A stretch of DNA of 64,000 nt from Zasmidium citrigriseum (Eukaryota > Ascomycota > Dothideomycetes > Mycosphaerellales > Mycosphaerellaceae). Each line of letters opens with the position of its first letter. The first letter of the stretch is position 1. Under the pieces are notes generated by a model. It did no database searches and was not told the DNA's origin. It worked only from the letters and a program-made list of their open reading frames with translations. This document shows positions 21,907-32,239 of the stretch, in pieces. The DNA lies in assembly GCA_002786025.1 (NCBI GenBank), contig NHNW01000064.1, positions 155,027-219,026 on the forward strand, in the 5' to 3' direction. Position numbers and translations under genes: made by a program.

Positions 21907-22499
21907 TGCGAAGACCTCGAGAGAGTCGTTTTCTGCAGCGATGGTGAAGACGGCAGCCAGAGCAGACGACGATGCCAAAGCTGAAAACCAGAGAGCCCCG
22001 CTACACGATTGGTCTTCTTGCCCTGCAGATACTACCTCTTGGCAATGAACGGCTACTGAAGGCTTTTGTTGATATAAGGCCACCAGCAAGAGTTAATGTG
22101 ACCACTAAGCTTTATCCTAACCACAAGCAGCAGATATTTAAAGCTTCCACTGGATAAGGCCTCCAACTACAGCGCACTCGAAGCTTAAGGACCATCCACA
22201 GCTAGCTGCTTGCGGCAGGTGAGAGACACGGCATGCTGGATTCATCACGCCCAACATCAACCACTGGCCAGAGCGAGTTTCCATCCTTTGGACTACTCAT
22301 GTCATGTAACCCGGCTATCAACACGAAGCTCTCTAGAGTGTCGTGTGACAGCCGATACGATGCTGACCTTCCCAATGCGGATCGCGAATGGCAAGGTCGT
22401 TGGCGATTCAAATGGAGACCGCAGCTGTCGTGCGTGACAATCTCAGCATTTGACTTCTCCAAACCGCAACCTCTCTCTAAGTCAGACTCGTCGCTGAAG
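21907..22499. promoter_or_regulatory. Bidirectional promoter of the UstYa / repeat-precursor pair
   Basis: 593 bp separate the two divergent start codons and contain no supported gene. The arrangement allows co-regulation of the oxidase and the peptide precursor. No convincing TATA box or palindromic operator was picked out by eye. Confidence 0.5.
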
Positions 22500-23509
22500 A
22501 TGCAGCTCACTCAACTCACCGTTGCCGCCATTCTGGCCGCTGCTGCCAACGCAACTCCAGTCGCAAATCCAGGTATGACGAAAGCCGGCCCCTCTTGTCA
22601 AGGCTTTGATTGACAAACATCACAGGATGGTCATCGCCAGACGCATACACCATTCCTAAAGCCCGCGATGCTGAGCCGAAGTGGAATTCGCCAGACGCAT
22701 ACACGATCCCCAAAGCCCGCGATGCTGAGCCAAATTGGAATTCTCCAGACGCATACACGATCCCCAAGCGAGCGCCTGGCTGGTCGTCGCCCGACGCATA
22801 CACCATCCCCAAGCGTGAAGCGAAGTGGAACTCTCCAGATGCATACACCATCCCCAAGCGTGAGCCCGGCTGGTCGTCGCCTAACGCATATACCATTCCA
22901 AAGGCTCGCGATGCCAAGGCGGAGCCTCTTTGGTCATCCCCAGATGCCTATCAGATCAACAAGCGCGAGGCCAAGTGGAACTCGCCAGATGCATATACGA
23001 TCCCTAAAGCTAGAGATGCTGAGGCTGAAGCCGAGCCCAAGTGGAACTCTCCAGACGCCTACACAATCCCGAAGACCCGCGACGCCGACGCCCAGCCCCT
23101 TTGGTCTTCGCCTGATGCGTATCAGATCAACAAGCGCGAGGCCAAGTGGAATTCGCCAGATGCGTACACAATCCCGAAGACCCGCGACGCTGAAGCCGAA
23201 CCTCTCTGGTCCTCTCCCGACGCATATCAAATCAACAAGCGCGAGGCCAAGTGGAACTCCCCAGATGCCTATACCATTCCCAAAGCCCGCGATGCTGAAG
23301 CCGAGCCTCTGTGGTCCTCTCCGGACGCATATCAGATCAACAAGGACCGAGACGCTGAGGCCGAGCCAAAGTGGTCTTCGCCTGATGCGTACACCATTCC
23401 AAAGAGGGAGCCAGGCTGGTCTTCGCCGGATGCGTATACGATCCCAAAGGAGAAGCGGGAGCCGATGTTCTCTGGTGAGGGTGGGTTTGTTATTGAGGCG
23501 AAGGAGTAG
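22500..23509 (+). CDS. Secreted multi-core peptide precursor (Kex2-processed, dikaritin-like RiPP candidate)
   Basis: Exons are 22500-22572 and 22626-23509, with a 53-nt phase-1 intron; the product is 318 aa. Exon 1 encodes only the signal peptide (MQLTQLTVAAILAAAANA) and a few residues. Exon 2 encodes 16 tandem units with core W-[S/N]-S-P-[D/N]-A-Y-[T/Q]-I-[P/N]: seven WNSPDAYTIP, four WSSPDAYTIP, one WSSPNAYTIP, four WSSPDAYQIN. Units are separated by basic sites (KR in eight places counting KEKR; KAR, KTR or KDR in eight) followed by EA, DA, EP or AP dipeptides, the pattern cut by Kex2 and trimmed by a Ste13-like dipeptidyl peptidase. Each core contains Y-x-I, as in the ustiloxin (YAIG) and phomopsin (YVIP) cores that UstYa enzymes cyclise. 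The divergent neighbour is such an enzyme. The C terminus is FSGEGGFVIEAKE. An alternative role is a secreted signalling or pheromone peptide. Confidence 0.88.
22626..23452 (+). repeat. 16-unit coding tandem repeat of the peptide precursor
   Basis: Units of about 15-22 codons each hold one ten-residue core plus a processing spacer. Most of the length variation is in the spacer (for example KREAK versus KARDAEAEAEPK). From unit 7 to 14 the [T/Q]-type cores largely alternate (QIN, TIP, TIP, QIN, TIP, QIN, TIP, QIN), suggesting duplication of two-unit blocks. Codon third positions differ between units, so the array is not a very recent expansion and the cores are held by selection. Confidence 0.9.
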
Positions 23510-24165
23510 AGTCTGAATGATTGGGAGATGGTGGGATCGAGGCGCGAAGTTGAGTAGTAGGAAAGTGTTGATGGTTGTGAGCAGGCGTAAGGAGTATATC
23601 TGTCAAACGTATGGGAAATAGGTCAACAAAAGAAATCCACTCTTCAGCCTGTACACCAGTCCCTTGATCATGCCAGACCGAACACTGTTCAGAATCCACC
23701 CAGCTTCTTTGGAGCTTCTTGCGGTGTCCTTAAAAAAAATGAACGCCTGCACATATTAGCAGGTCGCACTTCTCACGCCAATCGCCTGACTTACCAATGC
23801 TCTTCACACAGACTTCCCCTTGCTGCTGATGCAGCCTTCGATGCCAATGCGTATAGGCCAACATGACAATGGCCTGAACACTTTTGAACCTGATGTTAGC
23901 CACGAGTCTTTCAGACAGGTAGACGATAATGACCAAGCCCGCTCCTCAGAGCCAGGTCAAAACTATAGTACGCAATGCACAAAACAACAAGAAGTCTTCG
24001 AATCTGTGATCTGTTAGCGCCGCACTCGTGAAGTCAACCGTACCCACTCACAAAACCACCACGCCCGCTAGCCTCATGGTCGGGCTGCCGTTTGGGTACG
24101 ACCGTCTCGCCGTCTCTTCTCTTCGTTGGGGTACCCTTGGTTGCTGATCATTCTGCTGAGCACTG
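23510..24165. other. Convergent intergenic region, no gene seen
   Basis: The region lies between the 3' ends of the peptide precursor (+) and the hypothetical gene at 24166-25188 (-). Only short unconvincing frames are present. Confidence 0.45.
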
Positions 24166-25188
24166 CTACCGGCCACGACTGAACTCTGCCCACTTTAGCG
24201 TCTGCTGCATGTCCTTGCCACACGCCAGGGCGATGGGCTGCCATTCCTGCCAATGAAGCCGGTTGACACTCGTATCCTCCATCAACTCTTCCAACTTCTC
24301 CGCCATGACTCGATGCAAAGGCGTATTCCACTCGGCATCAGACTCGCCGTAAGTCTTCCTCATGCGCACCAAGAAGCGGGGAATCTCTTGGCCTGGTGTG
24401 AAGACCCAGCGCCAGTCATTGACGGCATAGCCTGCGTTGATTTTCAACTGCTCCAGAATCTTGGCAGTACGGAGAATGTCCTCGGTCGCCGCATGGGTCG
24501 TGCACTCGCCCAGCGCTACATCAAAGGGGGTGACTTGTTCGATGTAGCTGCGCTCGTCAAAGCATCCGATACGCACGGCGCGAGGAGCCAAGTGGTAGTG
24601 AGCAAGACGTGCTGGCGCCAAGTCGAGCGTCTTCACGTTGGCCGTATTGGGACCACGCAGAGCGGCCTCAGCATCAGCCAGCCATTGCGAGACTTCGCCC
24701 AAGCCCTCGTCATCCGCCTTGTGGCCGTCGGTGATGCGCAGGACCACATGAAGCGCCTGCAGCTGAGGACAGACGGTGAAGATCTTGCCGATGATATTTC
24801 GCGTGTTGCCGCGAAGGTGCCAGGAAATGTTGATGTTCAGCGTGCGAACGAAGTCGAAGGCGCGCGTGGTCTGGAGGTGCGCAGCGGGTGGGGAGAACGG
24901 ATGTGAGTACCCAGCGCGGTGATGCTGGTACAGGGTGATGATGGCGGTCTTGTATGCGCGTGCGGTGAGGAAGGCGCTTCGGATGGTGTTGCCGTGGTCT
25001 GGAAATGCCTGCAGGAAGCGGTGTTTGAAGCGCAGGAAGTTGATTTGGTATCCGTCTGGCGTGGTGTCTTCGTCGAAGTCGGTCGCGTTGGCCTTGATTG
25101 CGGCGAATTCGAGTACGAGCTGGGCGACATTGACTGGTAGGATGGGCGGTGGAGATGTGTTGGAAGCGGCAGGGTTGGAGGAATCCAT
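24166..25188 (-). CDS. Hypothetical protein (340 aa), divergent from the family B array
   Basis: ATG at 25188 (MDSSNPAASN), TAG at 24166; a longer frame reaches 25392 but its extra N terminus looks untranslated. No signal peptide or membrane segment is present. The body contains helical and leucine-rich-like stretches (QLVLEFAAIKAN, FVRTLNINISWHL, CPQLQALHVVLRI) and ends with a Trp-rich part (RLHWQEWQPIALAC). The central FVRTLNINI strand recalls the RHLQLQ strand of the six genes next to it, so it could be a distant relative, but it lacks their IPDEL motif. Function unknown. It shares a 357-bp divergent promoter with the first family B gene. Confidence 0.7.
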   Translation of the reverse strand: MDSSNPAASNTSPPPILPVNVAQLVLEFAAIKANATDFDEDTTPDGYQINFLRFKHRFLQAFPDHGNTIRSAFLTARAYKTAIITLYQHHRAGYSHPFSPPAAHLQTTRAFDFVRTLNINISWHLRGNTRNIIGKIFTVCPQLQALHVVLRITDGHKADDEGLGEVSQWLADAEAALRGPNTANVKTLDLAPARLAHYHLAPRAVRIGCFDERSYIEQVTPFDVALGECTTHAATEDILRTAKILEQLKINAGYAVNDWRWVFTPGQEIPRFLVRMRKTYGESDAEWNTPLHRVMAEKLEELMEDTSVNRLHWQEWQPIALACGKDMQQTLKWAEFSRGR

Positions 25189-25545
25189 CTTGATCGTGCG
25201 GTGTTCGAACGGGAGAGGGTGTGTGCGGTCGATGTTATCGACGCTGGCGCTGCACGAGGAGGCACGACGCTTCGTGGGGTTATGATGGTTGTGCAGAAGG
25301 AGAGGAATGCGAGAATTTGGGACGAGTGCGACGAGCGACGCCGCCAGCATGTGAAAGCTCGCTAAGCGGTCCGCTAGCACGTTTCGGGTCACGCCAGCAG
25401 CTATCCTCGACTTCTTTTCAAGCTTCGCCCTTCAAGCGCGTCCTCCATCAACTCATTCTGCTCCAACCAAGCACCGCACACTCGATCACCGCCCGCACGC
25501 ATACGTCTCTGCTCGTCACACCACGTCCAACACGGCTCGCATCAA

Positions 25546-26584
25546 ATGCTTTCCGCTGTCAACCGCAACATCATGGCCGACATCGCTCTTGTGTCAGCTT
25601 CAGGCGCTGTGGAGGTGCAAGATGCTCCGGGGGTGTATGGCACTGATCCGAGTATGTCTTTGTCGCAACAAAGCACGAGTGTAGCATGTCGCTAACGAGT
25701 ATGCAGACACCGCCTTTGTCTTCTATGACGAGTCAAAGAAGCGCCTCGACTGTCTTCGAGCTCTCAAGAAGCTGAAGCGTCAGCGCCGTCGCAATCTTGC
25801 TCGTCTGGCAGGCATGGGTGGCGGCGAGAACATCCCAGACGAGCTGGTGGTGTCCATCCTTGAGTATGTTGCTCAAAGCGTCGGAGACATAGAGTGGCAG
25901 TTCCCGGCCGGCGATGGAGTCTTGCAAGCGTGCTCCGCCACGCTCGGTTCAAGCAAAGCGGCCGGACTTCTTGAAGGCCGCATGGAGCAAGTTTTGGTCA
26001 AGAACAAATTCCTGACCACAGACTGCATCGGTCTCACCATTCAAGTCTTGAACCCAACGGCTTGCAGCTTCCGTCAACACCTGTGCGAGATCCAGCACTT
26101 GCAGCTGGTCATTGACCTCCGCCGAAACTCCCTCCAGAGTTCCTCACCGTGGACGATGATCGAAGGCGGCGGTGACATTGAGCGAAGCCTCGCTGCCATT
26201 CGTAGCATCCCCAAAGCAGAGTTCGGTCACTTCGCAGAGCTCAAGGCCTTCAACCTCAAGCTTCGCTTCTCTTCAACACCTCATCAGCAATGGTGGAATG
26301 GCACGCTCCGCTACTGGTCCCGCAAGGGGAACGCTATGACTGGCCAATTTAGCACCATGTTTCCAGATCTCCTCGCGGCCTTGAAGAAGATGCAGGCCAA
26401 GGTACTGGAGAAGAAGGGCGTCAAGCTGCAGGTTACCGTACAGCAGAGTGCTCGCTGGATCAATCGCGGCGAATACGAGGCTAGCATTATCGATGGCGAC
26501 ATGGTCGACATTGAGGGCAAGGGTGCGGAGCAGGTCTTGCAGGAGAGCTGGACTGACTGCCTCCTTCCATCCACGAGCACTTGA
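25546..26584 (+). CDS. Family B paralogue 1 (F-box-like IPDEL protein, 327 aa)
   Basis: Exons 25546-25651 and 25707-26584; the 55-nt phase-1 intron has GTATGT, a GCTAACG branch and GCAG. A second in-frame ATG lies at 25573. The family core begins just after the intron: RLDCLRALKK, a basic run, LARLAGMGGGENIPDELV, then SILEYVAQ at about residues 78-92. IPDEL..ILEYV matches the first helix of F-boxes, but the rest of the domain is not obvious, so F-box membership is tentative. The middle carries HLQLVIDL, a leucine-rich-like strand shared with the array, and the C terminus has KKGVKLQVTVQQ and MVDIEGK..QVLQE blocks shared with copies 2 and 4. Probable intracellular adaptor or recognition protein; no known partner. 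Confidence 0.82.
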
Positions 26585-27035
26585 ATAGAATGACAAGAAA
26601 GGGAAGGAGCCAGCAATTACCACTGCATGAGCGATACATCGGACGCGCTTAGGGGCCGCAAAAGGTCATGGAGCACTTTGCGGATAACACGGCGTATACG
26701 GGGCTTGGACTTTTGATATAGAATGGGCCAAGAAGGGGACTGACGTGATGAGCTTTAAAAGCAAAACCAGCTCCGGCAGCAACACAGCAGGATCTTTGTG
26801 ATGAGTCTACTTTCGGGACGTCTTTGTATGCGAAACCTTTTTGTTGTGCAAACATCCCAGCTTTAACGAATATTGAATTCCTGCTGTTCCTAGTGCCATC
26901 TTCATGAGTACCATTGAAGAGGCCAGTAGTCTCTCTGGAACTCCAGTATCAATACTCTACACCCTCTCGAAATGCCGTTCGGTATGCAAGCCCCGTGATA
27001 TCCACGACAGCAATTTCACGGATCATGTGTTCTCG

Positions 27036-27054
27036 CGATTAAAGTTCGCGCTAA
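27036..27054 (+). promoter_or_regulatory. Shared upstream motif, family B copy 2
   Basis: CGATTAAAGTTCGCGCTAA, about 276 bp before the ATG at 27331. It matches the TTCGCGCTA core seen before copies 4, 5 and 6. Confidence 0.35.
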
Positions 27055-27330
27055 CGACCCGCGCAGGACGTGGAGGTCTGCCCTTCACTTCTGCTTGTGA
27101 CTTGCGCCGCCCATACTTGCAACTAACTTTCAAGCACATACTTTCTCGACGCTGAGCAGCTACATCTTCAACTACACCTGCGATCCATCACTACCCGCTC
27201 TTCAAAACCTTGTTCCACACCACCTCAGACCGTACCTGGACCCCCTATCGCTCGGGGCAACGGGAGGCCAGCTTCATCCGCTATCCATCATCGACAGCAC
27301 AGGTGGAATCCGCTCTCCCTTCTCGCCATC

Positions 27331-28370
27331 ATGAATACCGACCACCCTAGAGAGCTTATCTCTCGAGTTGCAGAGGCGGAGGAGCTCTTCGGCATTGACC
27401 TGGGTAAGTCTTCGTTAAATCACACAAAGCTCGAGTATAGCGCTCGCGGACAGAAGGGATAGCCATCGCTCTGGTCGTCCAAGGAAAGACAAAGAGGCGT
27501 CTTGACTGCCTCCGCGCTCTTAATATATCCGCGCAGCACCTTCTTCAGCGGCCGTATGTGCTCGATCGGCTTGCCGGTACCGCGGGCAGGGACCACATTC
27601 CCAATGAGCTCATCGACCGCATTTTCGAATACCTTTCGCAGCACATGAGACCGATTGTGCTGCGCTCAGGCCAGAACGACAGCGTCGCCGACGCCTGCAC
27701 TGCAATGCTTGGGTCGTCTGCCGCCGCAGAGATCCTCCAGTCGCACCTCGAAAACGCCGTCGTCGAGAACGTCTTCCTCTCTGTTACGCCCCGGCTTCTT
27801 CTCTCCATTCCCGCACGCCATGACGGACTGTGTCAAGTACGTCATCTTCAGCTTACTGTCACCGTCAACACCAAGTACCAGTACGGCCTTAGAGGCTTTT
27901 GCTACATTCCAGACAGCCAAGAGCAGACCGACTGGGCGGTCAAAGCTTTGCGCTCGATTGGAAAGGCAGCCGACGGCTGCTTCGCGCACCTCCAAGAGAT
28001 CAACCTGCAACTCGTCTTCGTGACCAAGCCCGATCAGACGAGATGGCGCGACTGGGTGGTGAGGTGCGCCATCGGCAACGACATCAATCAAGGACGGTTC
28101 GAGAAGATGTTCGACGAGATCTTGGCCGGCCTGCATAAGTTGCAAGCACAATTTTTGAAGAAGAGAGGCGTGAAGCTCCAGGTATTCATTCAGCAGAAGC
28201 TACACCTAACCAACTGGAAGGCAGTCGGGATTTACAATTACGGTACTGGCGTACTGTTGGATGTGCTAGAGGGAGCTATGGTTGACATCGACGGGAAGGA
28301 GAAGGAGCAGATTCTTCGAGAGGGTCTCAAGAAGGAGTCCGTTCAGTTTACGCTGGAGGATGAGGAGTAA
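27331..28370 (+). CDS. Family B paralogue 2 (F-box-like, 329 aa)
   Basis: Exons 27331-27403 and 27454-28370; 50-nt phase-1 intron starting GTAAGT. Exon 1 is acidic and variable (VAEAEELFGIDL). The core follows: RRLDCLRALN, VLDRLAG, HIPNELIDRIFEYLSQH. Next come RHLQLTV, INLQLVF and the C-terminal blocks RGVKLQVFIQQ and MVDIDGKEKEQILREG, the best match in the array to copy 1. No signal peptide. The 3' splice site was fixed by frame continuity into RRLDCL; other nearby AGs break the frame. Confidence 0.82.
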
Positions 28371-29056
28371 GGCATCGGAGGCGAAGGGTGTTGAAATGCA
28401 GCATGTAGGGGAGGCTTTCTCAATAGCTGAGAAAGCCGTCGGGTTACATCGTGTCATCGCCAACGATAGAGCATGCGGCGTGTACGGCCCTAAGGCCTCG
28501 GGTTACAAAATAGGGTGGGGGTAGTGCGAGCGCGATGAAGGCTAAGTATAATAGCCAGCAGCAGTCTTACATAGCTTCCAACAAGTAAAACGTATTGTTC
28601 TACTACTTACATGGCTGGGAATCGCGAACACTAGGTCTCGAAAGAAATCTAACCCTGCTTTGTGACTAAACGGTGCCTTGTCACTTTTAAAAGAAAGACC
28701 GGCGAACGTGAGTAGGGAGGCCTGGTATGAATTTACCTTTGCAGGAAAACCGCTGTACAGACATTTACTATCGATGGGAGGGGTCAGAGCGCGAGCATGT
28801 GATTTTGGGACAAGCTTTCGGCTGTTGCCGCTACGCACCCTTCCCGCCCTTCACCTCCGTTGCTTAATTCGCTCTCTATCTTTTCTGGAACATAGCCTTT
28901 CCCCGGCTTCGCACCTACAGATCCTCCACACACGGCCACCGTATTGAGTCTCTCCTCGATTTCATCCGCGACAGCAGCACCATCCGTACGTTGACATTAC
29001 CAGCTTCGCCACAATCCTCGAGTTCCCGATCTCTTCTCCACGACAACTCCAACACC

Positions 29057-30053
29057 ATGCCTGCTTACAACGACGCTACCGACTTTGTTTTCTACAGTAA
29101 GTATCGCGCTCCAGCCTCCCCCAGCGGTCAACCTTGAAGATGTGTTCTAATCAGTGACAGGCGAGGCAGACGTCCGCCTCGACTGCCTTCGTGCGCTCAA
29201 AGCGCAAGAGGAGGAGCAGAAAATCCTCGACCGGCTTGCCAGCTCCGGTGATGATAAGCTCCCCGGCGAGATGGTCACCGCCGTCCTCGAGTACGTCGCG
29301 CAAAAGACAGGCCTCATCCAGTGGGACATGGTCGATGGCAGCAGGTCTTGCACCCGAGCCGTTAGCGATGCGCTTGGTCAATCTCCATGCGCGCAGAGCC
29401 TCTACGCTAGCCTTGAGGATGTGATCCTCAAGAACAGCGCGCACGCCATACCTGCGGTCCAGCTCAACTCGCTTCTGCAGTTTCCCAGAGGAAACGCCTT
29501 GGACCAGCTTAGCCGAGTCCGTCATCTTCAGCTCCAGGAGTATGTGCAGCCCAAAGGTCATGCTGCGCAATTTTCCACCCGTAACGACAAGATGGCGAAT
29601 CTTCTGTACCTTCTTGGGGAGATCAGCAAGGGCAAGGAAGGCTGCTGTCCCAACCTCAAGTCTGTCGGCGTCCAAATCAACTTCCTCGAGCAACCGGAGC
29701 ATCCATCACTGGCGACAATATGCATCTACGCCACATCCAACGGCATCGGTACGCTGGAAGACCATGGTCCCATGATCGAGACGACTTTGGCTGGCTTGCA
29801 AAAGACGAAGGATCTCGTGCGGCAGAGTAGGAAGGTTGAGTTGGGCATTACCTTCCAGCTGAAGCTTCTGGAGTGTTGGCCACGATCCCTGGTTGGGAAG
29901 AAGCTTGAGGACGACGAGAAACCTCTCTTCGAGACCAAGACTGTCGACGCTACTGGCAAGAGCAAGGACGAGGTTCTGTCCGAGGCTGGCATCTTGAAGA
30001 GAGAGGACGGTCGCGCTATCGCTGCAATGGTCCGCCAAAGGGCTCGTCATTGA
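29057..30053 (+). CDS. Family B paralogue 3 (F-box-like, 310 aa)
   Basis: Exons 29057-29096 and 29161-30053; 64-nt phase-1 intron starting GTAAGT. Exon 1 encodes just 13 residues (MPAYNDATDFVFY), matching the FVFYDES segment that follows the intron in copy 1. The core is VRLDCLRALKAQ, ILDRLASS, LPGEMVTAVLEYVAQ; here the P-x-E triad is LPGEM instead of IPDEL. Then VRHLQLQEYV and a lysine-rich C terminus. I did not find the TTCGCGCTA motif in its upstream region, unlike several other copies. Confidence 0.8.
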
Positions 30054-30476
30054 TCTGATGTGGCTGGGCTCACGAGTCACTAACGAAGGCATGATCTACC
30101 CACGAGGATGTCCGCCCTCATGACGCATGCATTCACGAGCTCCGGGGCCTCATGCGAACGAGCGCTTCCAATCAATCGAGCAGCGTTCTCGAAGAGTAAA
30201 AGAAGGATCATGGCATTGAGGTTACCAAGACGCACCTCAAGATTAATGGCGGGCGGTTGAGATTATGACTGAAAGGAGGGCAGCTGATATTAACGCGATG
30301 AACGACGAAGAAGCCGATTGTTTTCATGGAGATCGGTGCATAGCGTCTCTGAATCGCGTTTGCGCGGACTTCAATACTTTATATACATGTTCTACCAACA
30401 CCGATCGTCTACCTCGAGACTAAGATCGTGATGTAGAAGCCTCATGTTCCCGAGTCTTGTGGAAGTGTTTAAGCCC

Positions 30477-30495
30477 GAATTAAGCTTCGCGCTAG
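30477..30495 (+). promoter_or_regulatory. Shared upstream motif, family B copy 4
   Basis: GAATTAAGCTTCGCGCTAG, 159 bp before the ATG at 30654. It is the fullest form of the motif and shares its first 14 bases with the site before family A copy 4 (10965). Confidence 0.45.
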
Positions 30496-30653
30496 TGTAC
30501 TGCGACGCTGCTGTGCTATTCAAATCATCTCTCCACCCTTCCAAGCTCACTAAACTTCTTTGTCCTCCAACTACAAGCCCACTCACTTGCTAGAAACTCC
30601 TGACGCCGGCTCCTCTACTTTCTACTCCTCGATATCCGCGCCGCTATCGCCTC

Positions 30654-31610
30654 ATGGCAGAAATCCGCCTGCTAGGGGCAACTGCAGGCGACTGGAATGT
30701 TGAAGAATGTGCGTCGCACTACCATGACTACACATGATCCTTACTAATGCCGTTACTAGCAATGGCGAAGAATCGACTCGACTGTCTCCGCAGTCTGAAG
30801 AAGCAAGAAATCGAGCAGCGCATCCTCGACCGTCTTGCCGGACTAACTGCCAGCGAGAACATCCCCGACGAGATTATACGCCTCATCTTCGAAGACCTTG
30901 CCGAACGCGTGCATACTGTCGAATGGGCGACGGGAGACTCTGACGAGACCGGCCTCACCAAGGCCTGCCTCGATGTACTCGGACACTCGCCAGTAGCTCG
31001 TATGCTCTGCCGCCGCCTAGAAGAGCTCGTTCTCGAGACGGCCGCCCTTCACTTCGTACCCAGCCACACGATCAGTGCTGGCATGTCGCCATACTTTCGA
31101 GAGGACCTCACTAAGATTCGGCACCTGCAGCTCCAAGTCTTCCTACATCCGACCGAGTCTGGCAACATCCCGGACTGGCAAGCCCAGGTAGATCATGTCT
31201 CAATGATCTTGAATCAGGCACAGAATCAGCAATATGGAATCTTCTTGGGCCCGATCAAAACCCTCGGAATTCAACTTGTGGTCTTGATGCCTCACACCTC
31301 GACTGGGACCATGGACGGCCTCATGGCAAGCGTACCCCAGATTGCAGGCCATCCAGATCTGAGCGGCATCTCAGGCGAGCTGATCTCTCTGCTGAGGGCA
31401 TTTAGGTACAGCACTAAGAAGCAGAATGGTGTCGACCTGAGCCCGACATTCCAGCTGCGCTTCGACTTGAGCAAGAACAGAGGCGTGATTGTGAAGGCAA
31501 TGAAAGACCCGACGAAATACTGCGACAAGTCGCACGTGTTCCAGGGATCGATGGTTGATGTCGAGGATAAGAGCACGGGTGAGATTCTGAGGGAGGCTTG
31601 CCCGCAGTAA
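30654..31610 (+). CDS. Family B paralogue 4 (F-box-like, 301 aa)
   Basis: Exons 30654-30708 and 30760-31610; 51-nt phase-1 intron with TTACTAA branch and CTAG end. The core reads NRLDCLRSLKKQ, RILDRLAGLT, NIPDEIIRLIFEDLAERV. Then IRHLQLQVFL, LGIQLVVLM, and a C terminus with GSMVDVEDKSTGEILREA, the same closing block as copies 1 and 2. A TAA ends the frame directly after CPQ. Confidence 0.82.
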
Positions 31611-32078
31611 GCAGGGAAGATGGTCGAGCAAGCTCAAGCTCAGATTGCTCCCGTGGCTGGAATCGTTACTTAATCAAATCAACAGACTACGCGCGGGCGA
31701 ATCATGCTACATGGTCCATCGCTGCCCTTTGGCATCATTGGTTCTCAGCCGCACCCTCAGACTCTTCGACGTCCAAAGGAGGGGTTCGGGAGGACAAGTC
31801 TGCATCGGAAGTAGATCAACCCATAGACGAGCTCTCGATATTCGCAGTGAAGATCTTACATTGATGCTAAGTGGAGGCTTCAGTCGGTACGAGAGCGCTT
31901 AGATGCAGGATGGTTTCCAGGCAGTGTATGTAGAGCAAAGAGTCATAGCTACCGATTAGCTGACGTTCGATGGGCAACACCTCTCAAGTAGATACAAGTC
32001 TTCCCATACTGAGCTCATGGCATATACTCTGCACTCGTCATCGGTATTACAGTCAAACATGCGGTATGTGAATGCTGA

Positions 32079-32096
32079 GAATAGACTTCGCGCTAG
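32079..32096 (+). promoter_or_regulatory. Shared upstream motif, family B copy 5
   Basis: GAATAGACTTCGCGCTAG, 144 bp before the ATG at 32240. Confidence 0.45.
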
Positions 32097-32239
32097 TACA
32101 TGATCCGGTGCGGGTAACTTGGCATGCGCCCTCGACTTCACGCCAGCATCCCTACGATCCATACATCCTACGCGAACCTCATCGAAACTTCCTCTTTTCG
32201 ATCAACAAGCCCACACTCGCTCGTCAACCACAGTTCATC

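Noticed and set aside
22500..23509. Precursor as the ordinary mating alpha-pheromone gene
   Set aside because: KR sites and EA/DA spacers fit pheromone-type processing, but the cores lack the W-C..G-Q..C pattern of filamentous-ascomycete alpha pheromones, contain Y-x-I, and the neighbour is a UstYa oxidase. Kept only as an alternative role.
22668..23516. 282-codon frame in another register over the same repeats
   Set aside because: It is the +1 shadow of the repeat array; its Ser/Pro/Arg repeats follow from the real frame and it lacks a signal peptide.
24253..24906. 217-codon plus-strand ORF
   Set aside because: Antisense shadow of the 340-aa minus-strand gene, which has the better start, stop and composition.
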